Made by a program: the position numbers and the translations under genes | The notes under the pieces: model-generated | What the model saw: the letters and a program-made list of their open reading frames with translations, nothing else | Databases searched by the model: none | What the model was told of the DNA's origin: nothing | Shown: piece after piece, positions 35,860-44,155 of the stretch | Layout: each line of letters begins with the position of its first letter | Position numbering within the stretch: position 1 is the first letter of the stretch | Assembly (NCBI RefSeq): GCF_001591505.1 | Contig: NZ_BCVA01000033.1 | Location: 1 to 64,000, forward strand | Length of the DNA: 64,000 bases | From: Neobacillus niacini NBRC 15566 | Lineage (GTDB): Bacteria > Bacillota > Bacilli > Bacillales > Cytobacillaceae | Direction: 5' to 3'

Positions 35860-36474
35860 ATGTTTGGTAAAGTAGCAGCAGATATTTTAGGACTCAGTGA
35901 TGTGGGTTCAGTCATTAAACCAGATAATTATGATAAGGTTGATTCTGATGATTATGTTATGCATGAAGATAACGAAAGGATTTATTTTTTAATAAAATCC
36001 AAATCAGATGAATACTGTTTCACCAATAATGCCCTCATTCATCTTGATGGAACTAGTGCCACAAGTAAAAAAAGGATGCTGCACCGCTATAGTTATGCGA
36101 CAAATCGAATCTCTGATGTTAAGCTAGAAACAGCGGGAACGGTCGACCTCGATGTCGAAATAAAATTTAAAATCGGAGCACAGCCATTCTCCATTGACGT
36201 TCATAAAAAACATATTGAAGAGGTAAAAGATTTATATAAGGCCCTAATAAAAATTTCAGAAATCACTCATGACAATGAAATTTCTCTTCGTTTTGCCAAA
36301 GAAAGTCTTGATATTGCTTCAACCACTTTAGGCCGGGTTAATAGTTCAGATAACAACTTGGTCGTTCAATTTAAGATGCTAAACCAAGCAGCTTTCCAAT
36401 GGTTAGAGGATAGCAAAAAGCAATATAGTGTTAAAGATTTTGGCACTGTATTTGAGAAATATATTAATAATTAA
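35860..36474 (+). CDS. yvbH: PH-domain protein YvbH
   Basis: A 204-residue soluble protein, the length of Bacillus YvbH. The N-terminal bacterial PH-like domain contains DDYVMHEDNERIYFLIKSKS and CFTNNALIHLDGTSATSKKR; the C-terminal helical part is the YvbH oligomerisation region (SLRFAKESLDIASTTLG). Biochemical role is unknown. ATG 35860 is the natural start. It converges on the cold-shock gene across a shared terminator. Confidence 0.88.
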   Translation: MFGKVAADILGLSDVGSVIKPDNYDKVDSDDYVMHEDNERIYFLIKSKSDEYCFTNNALIHLDGTSATSKKRMLHRYSYATNRISDVKLETAGTVDLDVEIKFKIGAQPFSIDVHKKHIEEVKDLYKALIKISEITHDNEISLRFAKESLDIASTTLGRVNSSDNNLVVQFKMLNQAAFQWLEDSKKQYSVKDFGTVFEKYINN

Positions 36475-36511
36475 ATCAATACCCTTTTGGTAAAGGTAAT
36501 GATAAACAAAA

Positions 36512-36538
36512 AACAGACCTATAAAGGTCTGTTTTTTT
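36512..36538. terminator. bidirectional intrinsic terminator
   Basis: AACAGACCT and AGGTCTGTT form a 9-bp stem with a four-base loop and A/T runs on both sides, between yvbH and the cold-shock gene. Confidence 0.85.
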
Positions 36539-36550
36539 CACACTATGTGA

Positions 36551-36751
36551 TTAAGCTTTGTTTACGTTAGCTGCTTGAGGTCCACGAGCACCTTGCTCAA
36601 CATTGAAAGTTACTGATTGACCTTCTTCAAGAGTTTTAAAGCCTTCGCCTTGGATTGCTGAAAAGTGAACGAATACATCTTCTCCACCTTCGCGCTCGAT
36701 AAATCCGAAACCTTTTTCTGCATTAAACCATTTTACTTTACCGTTTTCCAT
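36551..36751 (-). CDS. cold-shock protein, CspA/CspB family
   Basis: A 66-residue single OB-fold protein with both RNA-binding motifs, KGFGFIER (RNP1) and DVFVHFSAI (RNP2). It acts as an RNA chaperone. It starts [15 protein letters not shown] after an excellent TAGGAGG-type site. The upstream 200 bases lack another gene and probably hold the long untranslated leader usual for csp genes. Confidence 0.95.
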   Translation of the reverse strand: MENGKVKWFNAEKGFGFIEREGGEDVFVHFSAIQGEGFKTLEEGQSVTFNVEQGARGPQAANVNKA

Positions 36752-36970
36752 ATTTGTTGCCTCCTAGTGTGTATACCACACATTGTATTACTATTCTTGC
36801 TCTTTAAAGATCCAGGCGAAAAGCTATAACTTATTCTTCCCTTTACTACCGAACAAAAATAATTCTTCATAATCATACCAAAGAAAGAAGAATTAAGCAA
36901 GGTCTCGTCCATTATTTTCCTCATTTCAGCCTTGCATAATCCTCTAGCAGACTGGTCAAGTTATTAAAAA

Positions 36971-37000
36971 TGTCACTAGGATGATTACCCCTAGTGACAT
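36971..37000 (-). terminator. intrinsic terminator of the XRE gene
   Basis: ATGTCACTAGG on the minus strand pairs with CCTAGTGACAT around a short loop and runs into TTTTT. It lies shortly after the stop codon at 37012. Confidence 0.8.
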
Positions 37001-37011
37001 ATTAGTAGAAC

Positions 37012-37233
37012 TTAGATTTTCTCTTCTAGTTCCCAGTCGTATAAATCCTCGATCTGGCAATTTAACTCTTTAGAAATCGTCATTGCTGCACTTAGGTTCA
37101 TCACTTTTTTTGACATGTAACCATTAAGTTGTTCCAAAGGGATGTGTGTACTCTTTTCTAATCCTTCGAGATTCATTCTATTTTTTGATAATAAGTCTTT
37201 GAGGTTACTCTTTTTCGCTTTATAAGTTGACAA
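37012..37233 (-). CDS. small XRE/Cro-type helix-turn-helix protein
   Basis: A 73-residue DNA-binding protein. NLKDLLSKNRMNLEGLEKST, then the recognition segment IPLEQLNGYMSKKVMNLSAA and the ending CQIEDLYDWELEEKI, resemble small Cro/CI-like regulators. The TTG at 37233 is about seven bases after GAGG. Target genes unknown. Confidence 0.75.
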   Translation of the reverse strand: MSTYKAKKSNLKDLLSKNRMNLEGLEKSTHIPLEQLNGYMSKKVMNLSAAMTISKELNCQIEDLYDWELEEKI

Positions 37234-37394
37234 AATGACACCTCACTTTTTAAATAGTGTAACACAATGAAAATGTAAATGAAAGGAATCACGCTTTATC
37301 CTACAATTTAGATGTCACTGAAAAAAAAGCGAATCAAGCGGCTAAACAAAAAATGTGTTATAATTAAATTTGGATGAAAAAAAGGGGTGTTGAT

Positions 37395-37568
37395 TTGAGA
37401 AATTCAAATAACAGATTCAATAGCGGACAGACTGTGAAACTTAAAGACACTGGCGAAGAAGTAACGATTTTAAAATGGCAGTATGTCAAAAACATGAAAA
37501 GATACTCTTATATTGTAAAGGAACATCCCGGCACATTTTTTTTCGAGGAAGAATTACAAACTCAATAG
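37395..37568 (+). CDS. small hypothetical protein, 57 aa
   Basis: A 57-residue protein with a small beta-barrel-like pattern: FNSGQTVKLKDTGEEVTILK then RYSYIVKEHPGTFFFEEEL. I do not recognise the family. TTG 37395 follows AAAGGGGTG at suitable spacing; the ATG at 37374 lies before this site. A terminator (37580-37607) follows and is shared with asnS. Confidence 0.65.
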   Translation: MRNSNNRFNSGQTVKLKDTGEEVTILKWQYVKNMKRYSYIVKEHPGTFFFEEELQTQ

Positions 37569-37579
37569 ATGATGAAAAA

Positions 37580-37607
37580 AAGACCAAATCCAAGGGATTG
37601 GTCTTCT
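37580..37607. terminator. terminator between 37395 gene and asnS
   Basis: AAGACCAAATCC pairs with GGATTGGTCTT (one bulged A), with A-rich and T-rich flanks, between two convergent genes. Confidence 0.7.
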
Positions 37608-37617
37608 TTAATTGTTA

Positions 37618-39009
37618 TTAAAATTCTGCGTTACCTGTGGTTCTTGGGAATGGAATAACATCTCTGATGTTTGACATCCCTGTGAGGTACATTATTAACC
37701 GTTCGAAACCTAGGCCATAGCCAGAGTGTTTTGTACCGCCGTATTTTCTAAGCTCTAGGTACCACCAATAATCTTCTTCATTCATACCAAGTTCATTAAT
37801 TTTTCCAGCAAGAATGTCTTCGCGCTCTTCACGCTGACTTCCGCCGATTAATTCTCCAATTCCTGGTACAAGTAAATCAGTTGCGGCAACCGTCTTATTG
37901 TCTTCATTCAGCCTCATATAAAAGGCTTTGATTTCCTTCGGATAATCCGTTACAAAGACTGGTTTTTTAAATACTTTTTCGCATAAATAGCGCTCATGCT
38001 CTGTTTGCAGGTCGAGTCCCCATTCAACTGGGTAAGCAAAGGTTTCGCCTGATTCGATTAAAATATTTATTGCTTCTGTGTAGGTAACACGTCCAAAACT
38101 TGAAGTATGCGCATTGTTTAAGCGATCTAGTAATCCTTTTTCAATAAAGCTGTTGAAGAAATTCATTTCCTCTGGCGCCTGCTCAAGAACATAGCCAATT
38201 ACATACTTAACCATATCCTCAGCTAGGTCCATAATATCCGGAAGCTGAGCAAATGCTAATTCAGGCTCAATCATCCAGAATTCTGCAGCATGTCTCGCAG
38301 TATTCGAATTCTCCGCTCTAAATGTAGGACCAAATGTGTAAACATTTCGGAACGCTAAGGCAAATGCCTCTGCAGATAACTGTCCGCTTACCGTTAGGTT
38401 GGTTTCTTTATTAAAGAAATCCTTCGTTAAATCTGTTTTTCCCTCTTCATTTTTAGGAGGGTTATCGATATCTAACGTTGTAACTCGGAACATTTCGCCC
38501 GCGCCTTCTGTATCACTCCCTGTGATAATTGGTGAATGAACGTAAACGAATCCTTTTTCTTGGAAGAATTTATGAATCGCATAAGAAGCTAAGGACCTAA
38601 TACGGAAAACAGCTGAGAATGTATTCGTCCGTGGTCTTAAATGAGCAATCGTTCTTAAATACTCAAATGAATGCTTCTTCTTTTGTAAAGGATAGTCGCT
38701 ATTAGAAAGTCCTTCAATAGAAATATTTGTCGCTTTAATTTCAAACGGCTGTTTTGCTAGAGGAGTTTGAATGAAATCTCCTTCTACTTTAATCGATGAA
38801 CTAATAGGGAGTTTTGCAATCTCCTTAAAATTGTCCAGCTTCTCATCAAATACAATTTGAACACCTTTGAAGAAGCTGCCGTCGTTCAACTCAATGAACC
38901 CAAAGGTTTTTGAATCCCGGATTGTACGAATCCAGCCTGATAATTCAACCTTCTGGTCTATATAATTTTCTGTATTTCTGTACAAATCCTTAATTAAGGC
39001 TTGTGTCAT
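37618..39009 (-). CDS. asnS: asparaginyl-tRNA synthetase
   Basis: A 463-residue class IIb aminoacyl-tRNA synthetase. The N-terminal anticodon-binding OB fold contains [20 protein letters not shown]. Motif 2 is [20 protein letters not shown] and motif 3 is [16 protein letters not shown]. The length is that of the longer bacterial AsnS type. ATG 39009 follows GGAGG by ten bases; the open frame upstream runs into the leader hairpin and is not used. The leader carries an intrinsic terminator. Confidence 0.93.
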   Translation of the reverse strand: MTQALIKDLYRNTENYIDQKVELSGWIRTIRDSKTFGFIELNDGSFFKGVQIVFDEKLDNFKEIAKLPISSSIKVEGDFIQTPLAKQPFEIKATNISIEGLSNSDYPLQKKKHSFEYLRTIAHLRPRTNTFSAVFRIRSLASYAIHKFFQEKGFVYVHSPIITGSDTEGAGEMFRVTTLDIDNPPKNEEGKTDLTKDFFNKETNLTVSGQLSAEAFALAFRNVYTFGPTFRAENSNTARHAAEFWMIEPELAFAQLPDIMDLAEDMVKYVIGYVLEQAPEEMNFFNSFIEKGLLDRLNNAHTSSFGRVTYTEAINILIESGETFAYPVEWGLDLQTEHERYLCEKVFKKPVFVTDYPKEIKAFYMRLNEDNKTVAATDLLVPGIGELIGGSQREEREDILAGKINELGMNEEDYWWYLELRKYGGTKHSGYGLGFERLIMYLTGMSNIRDVIPFPRTTGNAEF

Positions 39010-39033
39010 GAAAATGCTACCTCCAGATCTTAT

Positions 39034-39070
39034 GTAAAAATAAAAACCCTCCCGTCCACGGGACGAAAGG
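39034..39070 (-). terminator. leader terminator upstream of asnS
   Basis: On the minus strand CCTTTCGTCC (39070-39061) pairs with GGACGGGAGG (39057-39048) around a 3-base loop, including two G-U pairs, then runs into TTTTTATTTTT. It lies between the promoter at 39107-39135 and the asnS ribosome binding site, so it must be bypassed for asnS expression. Confidence 0.75.
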
Positions 39071-39106
39071 TCATTTCCCACTTTTTGTTTCTTTTATCCC
39101 TTCAAT

Positions 39107-39135
39107 ATTATATAAAACTCCCGCTAAATAAGCAA
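39107..39135 (-). promoter_or_regulatory. sigma-A promoter of asnS
   Basis: TTGCTT (39135-39130), a 17-base spacer and TATAAT (39112-39107) on the minus strand. Transcription would start near 39100, giving a leader of about 90 bases. Confidence 0.75.
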
Positions 39136-39254
39136 TATTCTACAAAAATCATGTTGCTCTATGAAAAATTCAGAATATTTAGCAGGATTTTCGATAAAGG
39201 AAGTTGAATTATTTGTATATGTTAGATTCTTGATATAAATAAGGAGTGTTGGTG

Positions 39255-39485
39255 TTGGATAAAGTTACTTGTATTGCGTATCTCCTATATCATTCTTCTA
39301 CGAGTCAAGACATCCGAGAAAAAGCCATTCAATTATTAAATGGCGATGTGTCCATTAGGGATTTAAAAAGAAATGCAGCTTTTCAAGCCCCTTTAATTTT
39401 GGCAGAATCTTTGTACAGAAAGAATAACGTCGACAAACTCCAAGTCCAGCGGTTTGCCGAAGAGTTTCTATTACTAGAGGTCTAA
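39255..39485 (+). CDS. hypothetical protein, 76 aa
   Basis: A 76-residue helical protein beginning MDKVTCIAYLLYHSSTSQD. AAGGAG lies eight bases before TTG 39255. No family recognised. Its last 12 bases overlap the end of the convergent acetyltransferase gene. Confidence 0.6.
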   Translation: MDKVTCIAYLLYHSSTSQDIREKAIQLLNGDVSIRDLKRNAAFQAPLILAESLYRKNNVDKLQVQRFAEEFLLLEV

Positions 39486-39959
39486 TACTTCCTTCGGGAA
39501 GTTTTTTTCAAACACTAAAATTTCCTTGCCATTTTCATTAAAAGCTGTTTTAATATTAAGAAACCCCAATGATTCCCAGAACTGTTTTGCCTTTACATTT
39601 TCTTTTATGACACCGAGTCGAACACACTTCAAACCTCGATTATGCATTTCACTTTCATAAAGTGCATATGCTTGTGCACCAAAACCAAATCCTTGATAAT
39701 CACGATGAATCATTAATAGCCCCAGCCATGGGCTTTGGTCTTTTGGATTTTCCAATAAGTAATCCATAACCCCAATATAGGTTTCATCAAGCTTAATAAA
39801 AACACTAATGGTTTCTTGGTTCAAAAACTCTTCTTTTATATCTGCAAGCTCTCTTAGGGCAATGCCATTTTCAACAAGATTGTATTCTGGATTTGAATTT
39901 ATCATTTCAAGCGCAATATAAAGCGTTTCTTTTGTTATCTCTTCAAATTGGACTGACAT
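39474..39959 (-). CDS. GNAT family N-acetyltransferase
   Basis: A 161-residue acetyltransferase. The acetyl-CoA binding region is MIHRDYQGFGFGAQAYALYE, followed by CVRLGVIKENVKAKQFWESL, typical of GNAT proteins. The acceptor is unknown. AGGGGG lies upstream of the ATG. Confidence 0.85.
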   Translation of the reverse strand: MSVQFEEITKETLYIALEMINSNPEYNLVENGIALRELADIKEEFLNQETISVFIKLDETYIGVMDYLLENPKDQSPWLGLLMIHRDYQGFGFGAQAYALYESEMHNRGLKCVRLGVIKENVKAKQFWESLGFLNIKTAFNENGKEILVFEKNFPKEVLDL

Positions 39960-40042
39960 ACATGTTCCCCCTTCTATTTGAACAATAAAATTATATCAAT
40001 GAGCCTAAGAGGCATTCAAATCTGAATGAGAAAGGTGATTTT

Positions 40043-40180
40043 ATGCTCCAAGTAAATGTAAAAGTAACCTATGATGGAAAAGTGTATCTAACCAATGTTT
40101 TAGCAAATCCAAACACATCCGATGAGGAAATTTACCAACTTGCATTTGAACAGGTAGAAAAGCAATGGAAGAATAACTAA
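40043..40180 (+). CDS. small stress-response protein, BA3454-like
   Basis: A 45-residue ORF that starts MLQVNVKVTYDGKVYLTNVL and ends EQVEKQWKNN. GAAAGGTGA lies just before the ATG and a terminator follows, so it is a real small gene. The pattern matches my recollection of the BA3454 family of short stress-response proteins in Bacillus. The assignment rests on memory and is moderate. Confidence 0.6.
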   Translation: MLQVNVKVTYDGKVYLTNVLANPNTSDEEIYQLAFEQVEKQWKNN

Positions 40181-40190
40181 AGTATAAAAG

Positions 40191-40226
40191 ACAGCGACCA
40201 ATACCATTTTGGCCGCTGTTTTTTTA
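40191..40226 (+). terminator. intrinsic terminator
   Basis: ACAGCGACCA pairs with TGGCCGCTGT (one mismatch or G-U pair) and runs into seven T on the plus strand. It overlaps the end of the convergent helD gene and may serve both. Confidence 0.7.
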
Positions 40227-42548
40227 TTCCCACTCGTATAAGGTCTCCGGAACTCTGTCCATGAGAGGACTGATTCCATTCGCAGCATACATGTGCAGTC
40301 TGTGCATCGCACGCGTGCACACGGTGTAGAATAATTTCCGTTCACTCTCATTTTTATATTGAGAACTATCATAAAGAATGACAGCATCGAACTCAATTCC
40401 CTTTGCCAAATATGACGGGATTACCAATATTCCTTTTTCATAAGCAATCGTCGCCTTTTCAATTAGGTGTACAGGGATATACTCCTTTAATGCAGAGTAT
40501 ACCCTTTTACTCTCTGCCGCTGTTCTACAAATAACCGCAACGGTTCGATGCCCTTCTTTCATAAATTCATTTATTTCACTCAAAATAAATCCATTTATTT
40601 GGCTTGCCTCTGTTAGTTTTATCGTTGGCTTTTTGCCATGGCGATTAAATGGTTCAATTGTTTCACCACCATCAATCAAGCTGCTGGTGAAATCAACAAT
40701 TTCCTTTGTAGAACGATAGGTTTTTGTCAAAATAATCTTTTCAACATCTTCCCCTTTTTCCTCATAATCCGAAATAACTGTGGCTGATCCTGTTGCACCT
40801 GAGAAAATAGCTTGATTAAAGTCCCCAAGCAGCGTCATTTTACTATAAGGGAAAAGTCTTTGAATCAAGGCAAACTGAAATGGGGAATAGTCCTGAGCCT
40901 CATCAATAAAAATATGTCGAATACCCGTAGAAGATTTTCTTCCTTTTATTAAATCCTGTAGGTAAACAAAAGGCGTCGCATCCTCGTAAGATATTTTATA
41001 GTTTGCTAATGTATTAAGTGTGTGCGTACAAATTTGAGTCCAGTCATCCAGAAGGACTTCTTGGTTATCAACACCCTTTATAAATAACTGGCTGTACAAT
41101 CCCTTCATATCGAGAAAATTCAACTTTTTAACACGAGAAAATAATGGCCTGAATTTTTGTTTGACTACCTTTTCAGCAAGAAGCTTTTGTTCCTGTTCAA
41201 AATCATCAAAACTCTTCTCGGTAAAACGGTCTTTCCCTTCTAATTCTTGGTATGCCTCTAAATAATCCTCTTTTTCAAGAAATTGAATCTCATCCTCCAC
41301 CCAGCTTTTAGAGCGTTCCTGTCTGACTTTTCTCTTTAACTCTCTTAACAGCCAATCCCTTACCATTTCCATTCGATTAGGGATAGTGAAGCTATCATCG
41401 AGGGAATAAAAATAATCATAGATGAGTTCCTTAGAAAAAATCATTTCGCCTCGAAAAACTAGATCTTTAAAAAACAAACCTTTATTGGATAGTACACTTA
41501 CATATTGATCAATGTTCTCTTTGAACGCAAGACTTGCCTTATACCGGATCCCTCTTAACCGTGCAAAGTAGTCGGGATGTTCCTCCTCATTCAGTAAAAA
41601 TTCCATCTGATCAAAAGGGTCCTCCACATCGAATTCACTGCCAATTCGATGGTTTAAATATTCCATAAAGGTCGCCTGCTCCATGTTCTCTTCCCCTAGT
41701 TCAGGGAGTACCGTCGATACGTAGGAATTAAATAACGGGTTTGGCGAAAATAACATGATATTCTCTGACTTTATGGTTTCACGATATCTATACAATAAAT
41801 ACGCAACCCTTTGGAGGGCTGCAGATGTTTTACCGCTGCCTGCTACTCCTTGAACAATAAGGAGTTTACTTCGCTCATTACGGATAATCAAGTTTTGTTC
41901 CCGCTGAATCGTAGCGACAATACTTTTCATTTGGGCGTTTGCATTATTCCCAAGGACCTCTTGGAGCATCTCGTCACCAATGGTTACACCAGTATCAAAC
42001 ATCGCTTTTATGTTGGAATCACGAATGATAAATTGTCTTTTCAGCTTCATTTCGCCTTCGATTTCCCCATCCATGGTTGGATAAGAAGCAGGACCTGGAG
42101 CATAATCATAATATAGGCTTGAAATAGGGGCACGCCAATCATAAATTAAAAAATTCTCATCATGCTCATCCATTAAAGAAGCAATTCCGAGATAAACCTG
42201 ATCAACATTTTTTTCATTTGTTTCTAAAAAATCAATCCGTCCAAAATACGGTGAATATTTTAAGCGTTCAAGGATTCGAATCTGTTTATCCATTTGTTTA
42301 AACGTACGTTCCCGCTCTGATAATAACTCCGCTTGTTGCTTTATGCTCGCAGCCGTCTCAATCACATCATCCGGTTCATCCATATTTACGGTTACATCTT
42401 CCCAGAAAGTCTTTCGAAGTTCCAGCACATCTGAAGTAACACCTCCAGTGTTCTTCTGGAGTTTTAGCTTTTTCCTATCAATTTCCTTACTAACAAAATT
42501 TACACGTTCCTGCTCCAACTGCAGGTCATTTTTTACCGTATCACTCAT
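40224..42548 (-). CDS. helD: RNA polymerase recycling ATPase HelD
   Basis: A 774-residue superfamily 1 helicase-like protein, exactly the length of Bacillus HelD (YvgS). The N-terminal coiled-coil arm (LEQERVNFVSKEIDRKKLKL) inserts into RNA polymerase in known structures. The ATPase has Walker A VQGVAGSGKTSAALQ, IFIDEAQDYSPFQFALIQ and TLLGDFNQAIFSG (with QAIFSG as motif III), and a C-terminal LAKGIEFDAVILYDS. It removes stalled polymerase from nucleic acid. ATG 42548 is seven bases after GGAGAG; 16 upstream codons are discarded. Confidence 0.92.
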   Translation of the reverse strand: MSDTVKNDLQLEQERVNFVSKEIDRKKLKLQKNTGGVTSDVLELRKTFWEDVTVNMDEPDDVIETAASIKQQAELLSERERTFKQMDKQIRILERLKYSPYFGRIDFLETNEKNVDQVYLGIASLMDEHDENFLIYDWRAPISSLYYDYAPGPASYPTMDGEIEGEMKLKRQFIIRDSNIKAMFDTGVTIGDEMLQEVLGNNANAQMKSIVATIQREQNLIIRNERSKLLIVQGVAGSGKTSAALQRVAYLLYRYRETIKSENIMLFSPNPLFNSYVSTVLPELGEENMEQATFMEYLNHRIGSEFDVEDPFDQMEFLLNEEEHPDYFARLRGIRYKASLAFKENIDQYVSVLSNKGLFFKDLVFRGEMIFSKELIYDYFYSLDDSFTIPNRMEMVRDWLLRELKRKVRQERSKSWVEDEIQFLEKEDYLEAYQELEGKDRFTEKSFDDFEQEQKLLAEKVVKQKFRPLFSRVKKLNFLDMKGLYSQLFIKGVDNQEVLLDDWTQICTHTLNTLANYKISYEDATPFVYLQDLIKGRKSSTGIRHIFIDEAQDYSPFQFALIQRLFPYSKMTLLGDFNQAIFSGATGSATVISDYEEKGEDVEKIILTKTYRSTKEIVDFTSSLIDGGETIEPFNRHGKKPTIKLTEASQINGFILSEINEFMKEGHRTVAVICRTAAESKRVYSALKEYIPVHLIEKATIAYEKGILVIPSYLAKGIEFDAVILYDSSQYKNESERKLFYTVCTRAMHRLHMYAANGISPLMDRVPETLYEWE

Positions 42549-42583
42549 TTGACCACTCTCCAGAAAATTTTGTCCCAAAATGT

Positions 42584-42612
42584 TTGACAGCCACATCGTT
42601 GTATGTTATTAT
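42584..42612 (+). promoter_or_regulatory. strong sigma-A promoter without a downstream gene
   Basis: TTGACA (42584-42589), exactly 17 bases, then TATTAT (42607-42612). It is the best -35/-10 pair I found in the window, points away from helD, and is followed after about 110 bases by a terminator rather than an ORF. Confidence 0.8.
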
Positions 42613-42618
42613 ATTATA

Positions 42619-42724
42619 GAGGTAATTTGCCGTTCTCGGAATTACCATTTAAGACCAACACTATTCTATCATGGTTCATTACTAATTACAATACATACCC
42701 TAACGCCCAAAGGCGTTTTTTTTA
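42619..42724 (+). ncRNA. candidate small RNA between helD and 42722 gene
   Basis: A transcript starting about seven bases after the -10 would be about 105 nt long. It holds a 7-bp 5' hairpin (GGTAATT 42621-42627 with AATTACC 42640-42646), an unstructured AU-rich middle, and an intrinsic terminator (AACGCC 42702-42707, loop CAAA, GGCGTT 42712-42717, then a T run to 42723). No ORF with a ribosome binding site lies within it. The family is unknown to me. Confidence 0.6.
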
Positions 42725-43615
42725 TGTCGATTTATGATTCTTTTCCAGCACTTTACCCTCACTATTATGTTCACCTCTGTTTCTCACTCCATAAACAATA
42801 TCTCTAAACCATCCATATAAAAATATTACCAGGACTCTGACCGTAAAATAATCTACTACATGAAACTTATCCTTTACTACTTTCCCCCTCTTAAATAGTT
42901 GATCTAATCCAATTGTCATTATTAAAACCCTTAGCTTTGAAGACCAATTATTCTGTTTCAAAAATGACAATGTTGAAAAGGAAGAAAGGGTAATGGCATA
43001 TAACGGAACCATAATAAAATGTTCTCTCCAAGCATGATATCTCCCGATACCGAAGCGAATCTTTCTTGTTGCAGCAAATAAAAATAACAAATTCGCTTCT
43101 GTGACCAATATCATTAAAAAAAGAGAAATCACACGAACGATTGGATTCCTTTTTTCTAAAAACATTTTCCACCAGTCACTAATTTTAAAGTACAAAGGAA
43201 TCAAAATTAATGTATAAATCGTTCTCCACCAATTATGTTTATAAACTTTTAACCTTATAAATATTAGTTCAACTAACGAAAAATAAACTCCTCCGAGAAA
43301 TAATTTACCAACCCACCCTATTTTTAATACCGTAGAGAAAACAGCTGTAAAAGGCACAAAAATACCTTGGGATAAAATAGCGCCAAAAACGTTGTCAAAA
43401 AAGTTCTTTTTCATTATTTTCGGTTTATAAGTATAGGCATGAAAGACATTTAAAACTACATACTCTAACAAATAAGCAAATCCGATATCAGCCATTAATA
43501 GTGTGAATAATTGCTTTTTATTTTTGCTTTTGTAAAAAGAGTAGCCAAGCATGCTTGTATGGATGATAAACAATATTATAAATGGTATTTTATTTCGTTT
43601 CTTTGGTTTCTTCAT
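42722..43615 (-). CDS. multi-pass membrane protein of unknown function
   Basis: A 297-residue protein with about seven hydrophobic segments (for example FIILFIIHTSMLGYSFY, FTLLMADIGFAYLLEYVVLN and LFLMILVTEANLLFLFAA) and a highly basic C-terminal third. I do not recognise it. The start is uncertain: ATG 43615 has only a weak GGGA upstream, and the frame is open to 43633. It overlaps a short ORF (43590-43799) that may be translated ahead of it. Confidence 0.6.
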   Translation of the reverse strand: MKKPKKRNKIPFIILFIIHTSMLGYSFYKSKNKKQLFTLLMADIGFAYLLEYVVLNVFHAYTYKPKIMKKNFFDNVFGAILSQGIFVPFTAVFSTVLKIGWVGKLFLGGVYFSLVELIFIRLKVYKHNWWRTIYTLILIPLYFKISDWWKMFLEKRNPIVRVISLFLMILVTEANLLFLFAATRKIRFGIGRYHAWREHFIMVPLYAITLSSFSTLSFLKQNNWSSKLRVLIMTIGLDQLFKRGKVVKDKFHVVDYFTVRVLVIFLYGWFRDIVYGVRNRGEHNSEGKVLEKNHKST

Positions 43616-43799
43616 ACACATATCCCATTTCATTCATGAGTTTATAGTTAGTATTTGAAAAACCCACCTTTTCATTCCAACATATACCGTAATATCCTTC
43701 ATCTTTTAAAAATGTTGGATGATATTGAATATTTTTAGAAAAGATTACAGCCACTTTTAGTATATCAACATAACAATTAATACACCTTGATATTTTCAT
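43590..43799 (-). CDS. possible short ORF overlapping the membrane protein start
   Basis: A 69-codon frame ending YKLMNEMGYVYEETKETK. Its C-terminal two thirds have protein-like composition (DEGYYGICWNEKVGFSNTNY), but the ATG lacks a ribosome binding site. It may be a gene remnant, or an upstream coupled ORF of the membrane protein, whose weak ribosome binding site would then make sense. Confidence 0.25.
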   Translation of the reverse strand: MKISRCINCYVDILKVAVIFSKNIQYHPTFLKDEGYYGICWNEKVGFSNTNYKLMNEMGYVYEETKETK

Positions 43800-43987
43800 A
43801 TAATAAAAAAGAGTTTAAGATACAACTGATTTCATGCTATAACCTGTTAATAATTGCCCCCATTTTTATTTTCAACCTAGTTGCCACTACTTCTTTGGTA
43901 CTCAAATGTTTTTCAACACGCACACAACTAATTACCACTGAAAATAAATTATTATTATTTTCAAAACACATTTATTTTTCTTTATAA

Positions 43988-44027
43988 TTCGACAAATAGC
44001 AACAAAACCACCCGGTTTTATGTCGAA
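43988..44027. promoter_or_regulatory. two Spo0A boxes upstream of immune inhibitor A
   Basis: TTCGACA at 43988-43994 (TGTCGAA on the minus strand) and TGTCGAA at 44021-44027 are two exact seven-base Spo0A core boxes facing each other, 33 bases apart. A third imperfect one (TGTCGTA) lies at about 44096-44102. They fall 130-170 bases before the start of the protease gene. Confidence 0.5.
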
Positions 44028-44155
44028 ATACCATCCTATTAGACCTATACACCAATGATTACAGCTATAAATTGGGGTAAATTTTCCTATTGTTCTGTCG
44101 TAATTTTCAAAATATTATATGAATACGGCCGAAAACATTGAAATGGGGAATACAA

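Noticed and set aside
36733-36924. 63-codon ORF upstream of the cold-shock gene
   Set aside because: It overlaps the start of the cold-shock gene in another frame and lies in what should be its untranslated leader.
39010-39246. T-box riboswitch for asnS
   Set aside because: The hairpin resembles a T-box terminator, but the leader is too short and lacks the antiterminator consensus, so only the terminator is reported.
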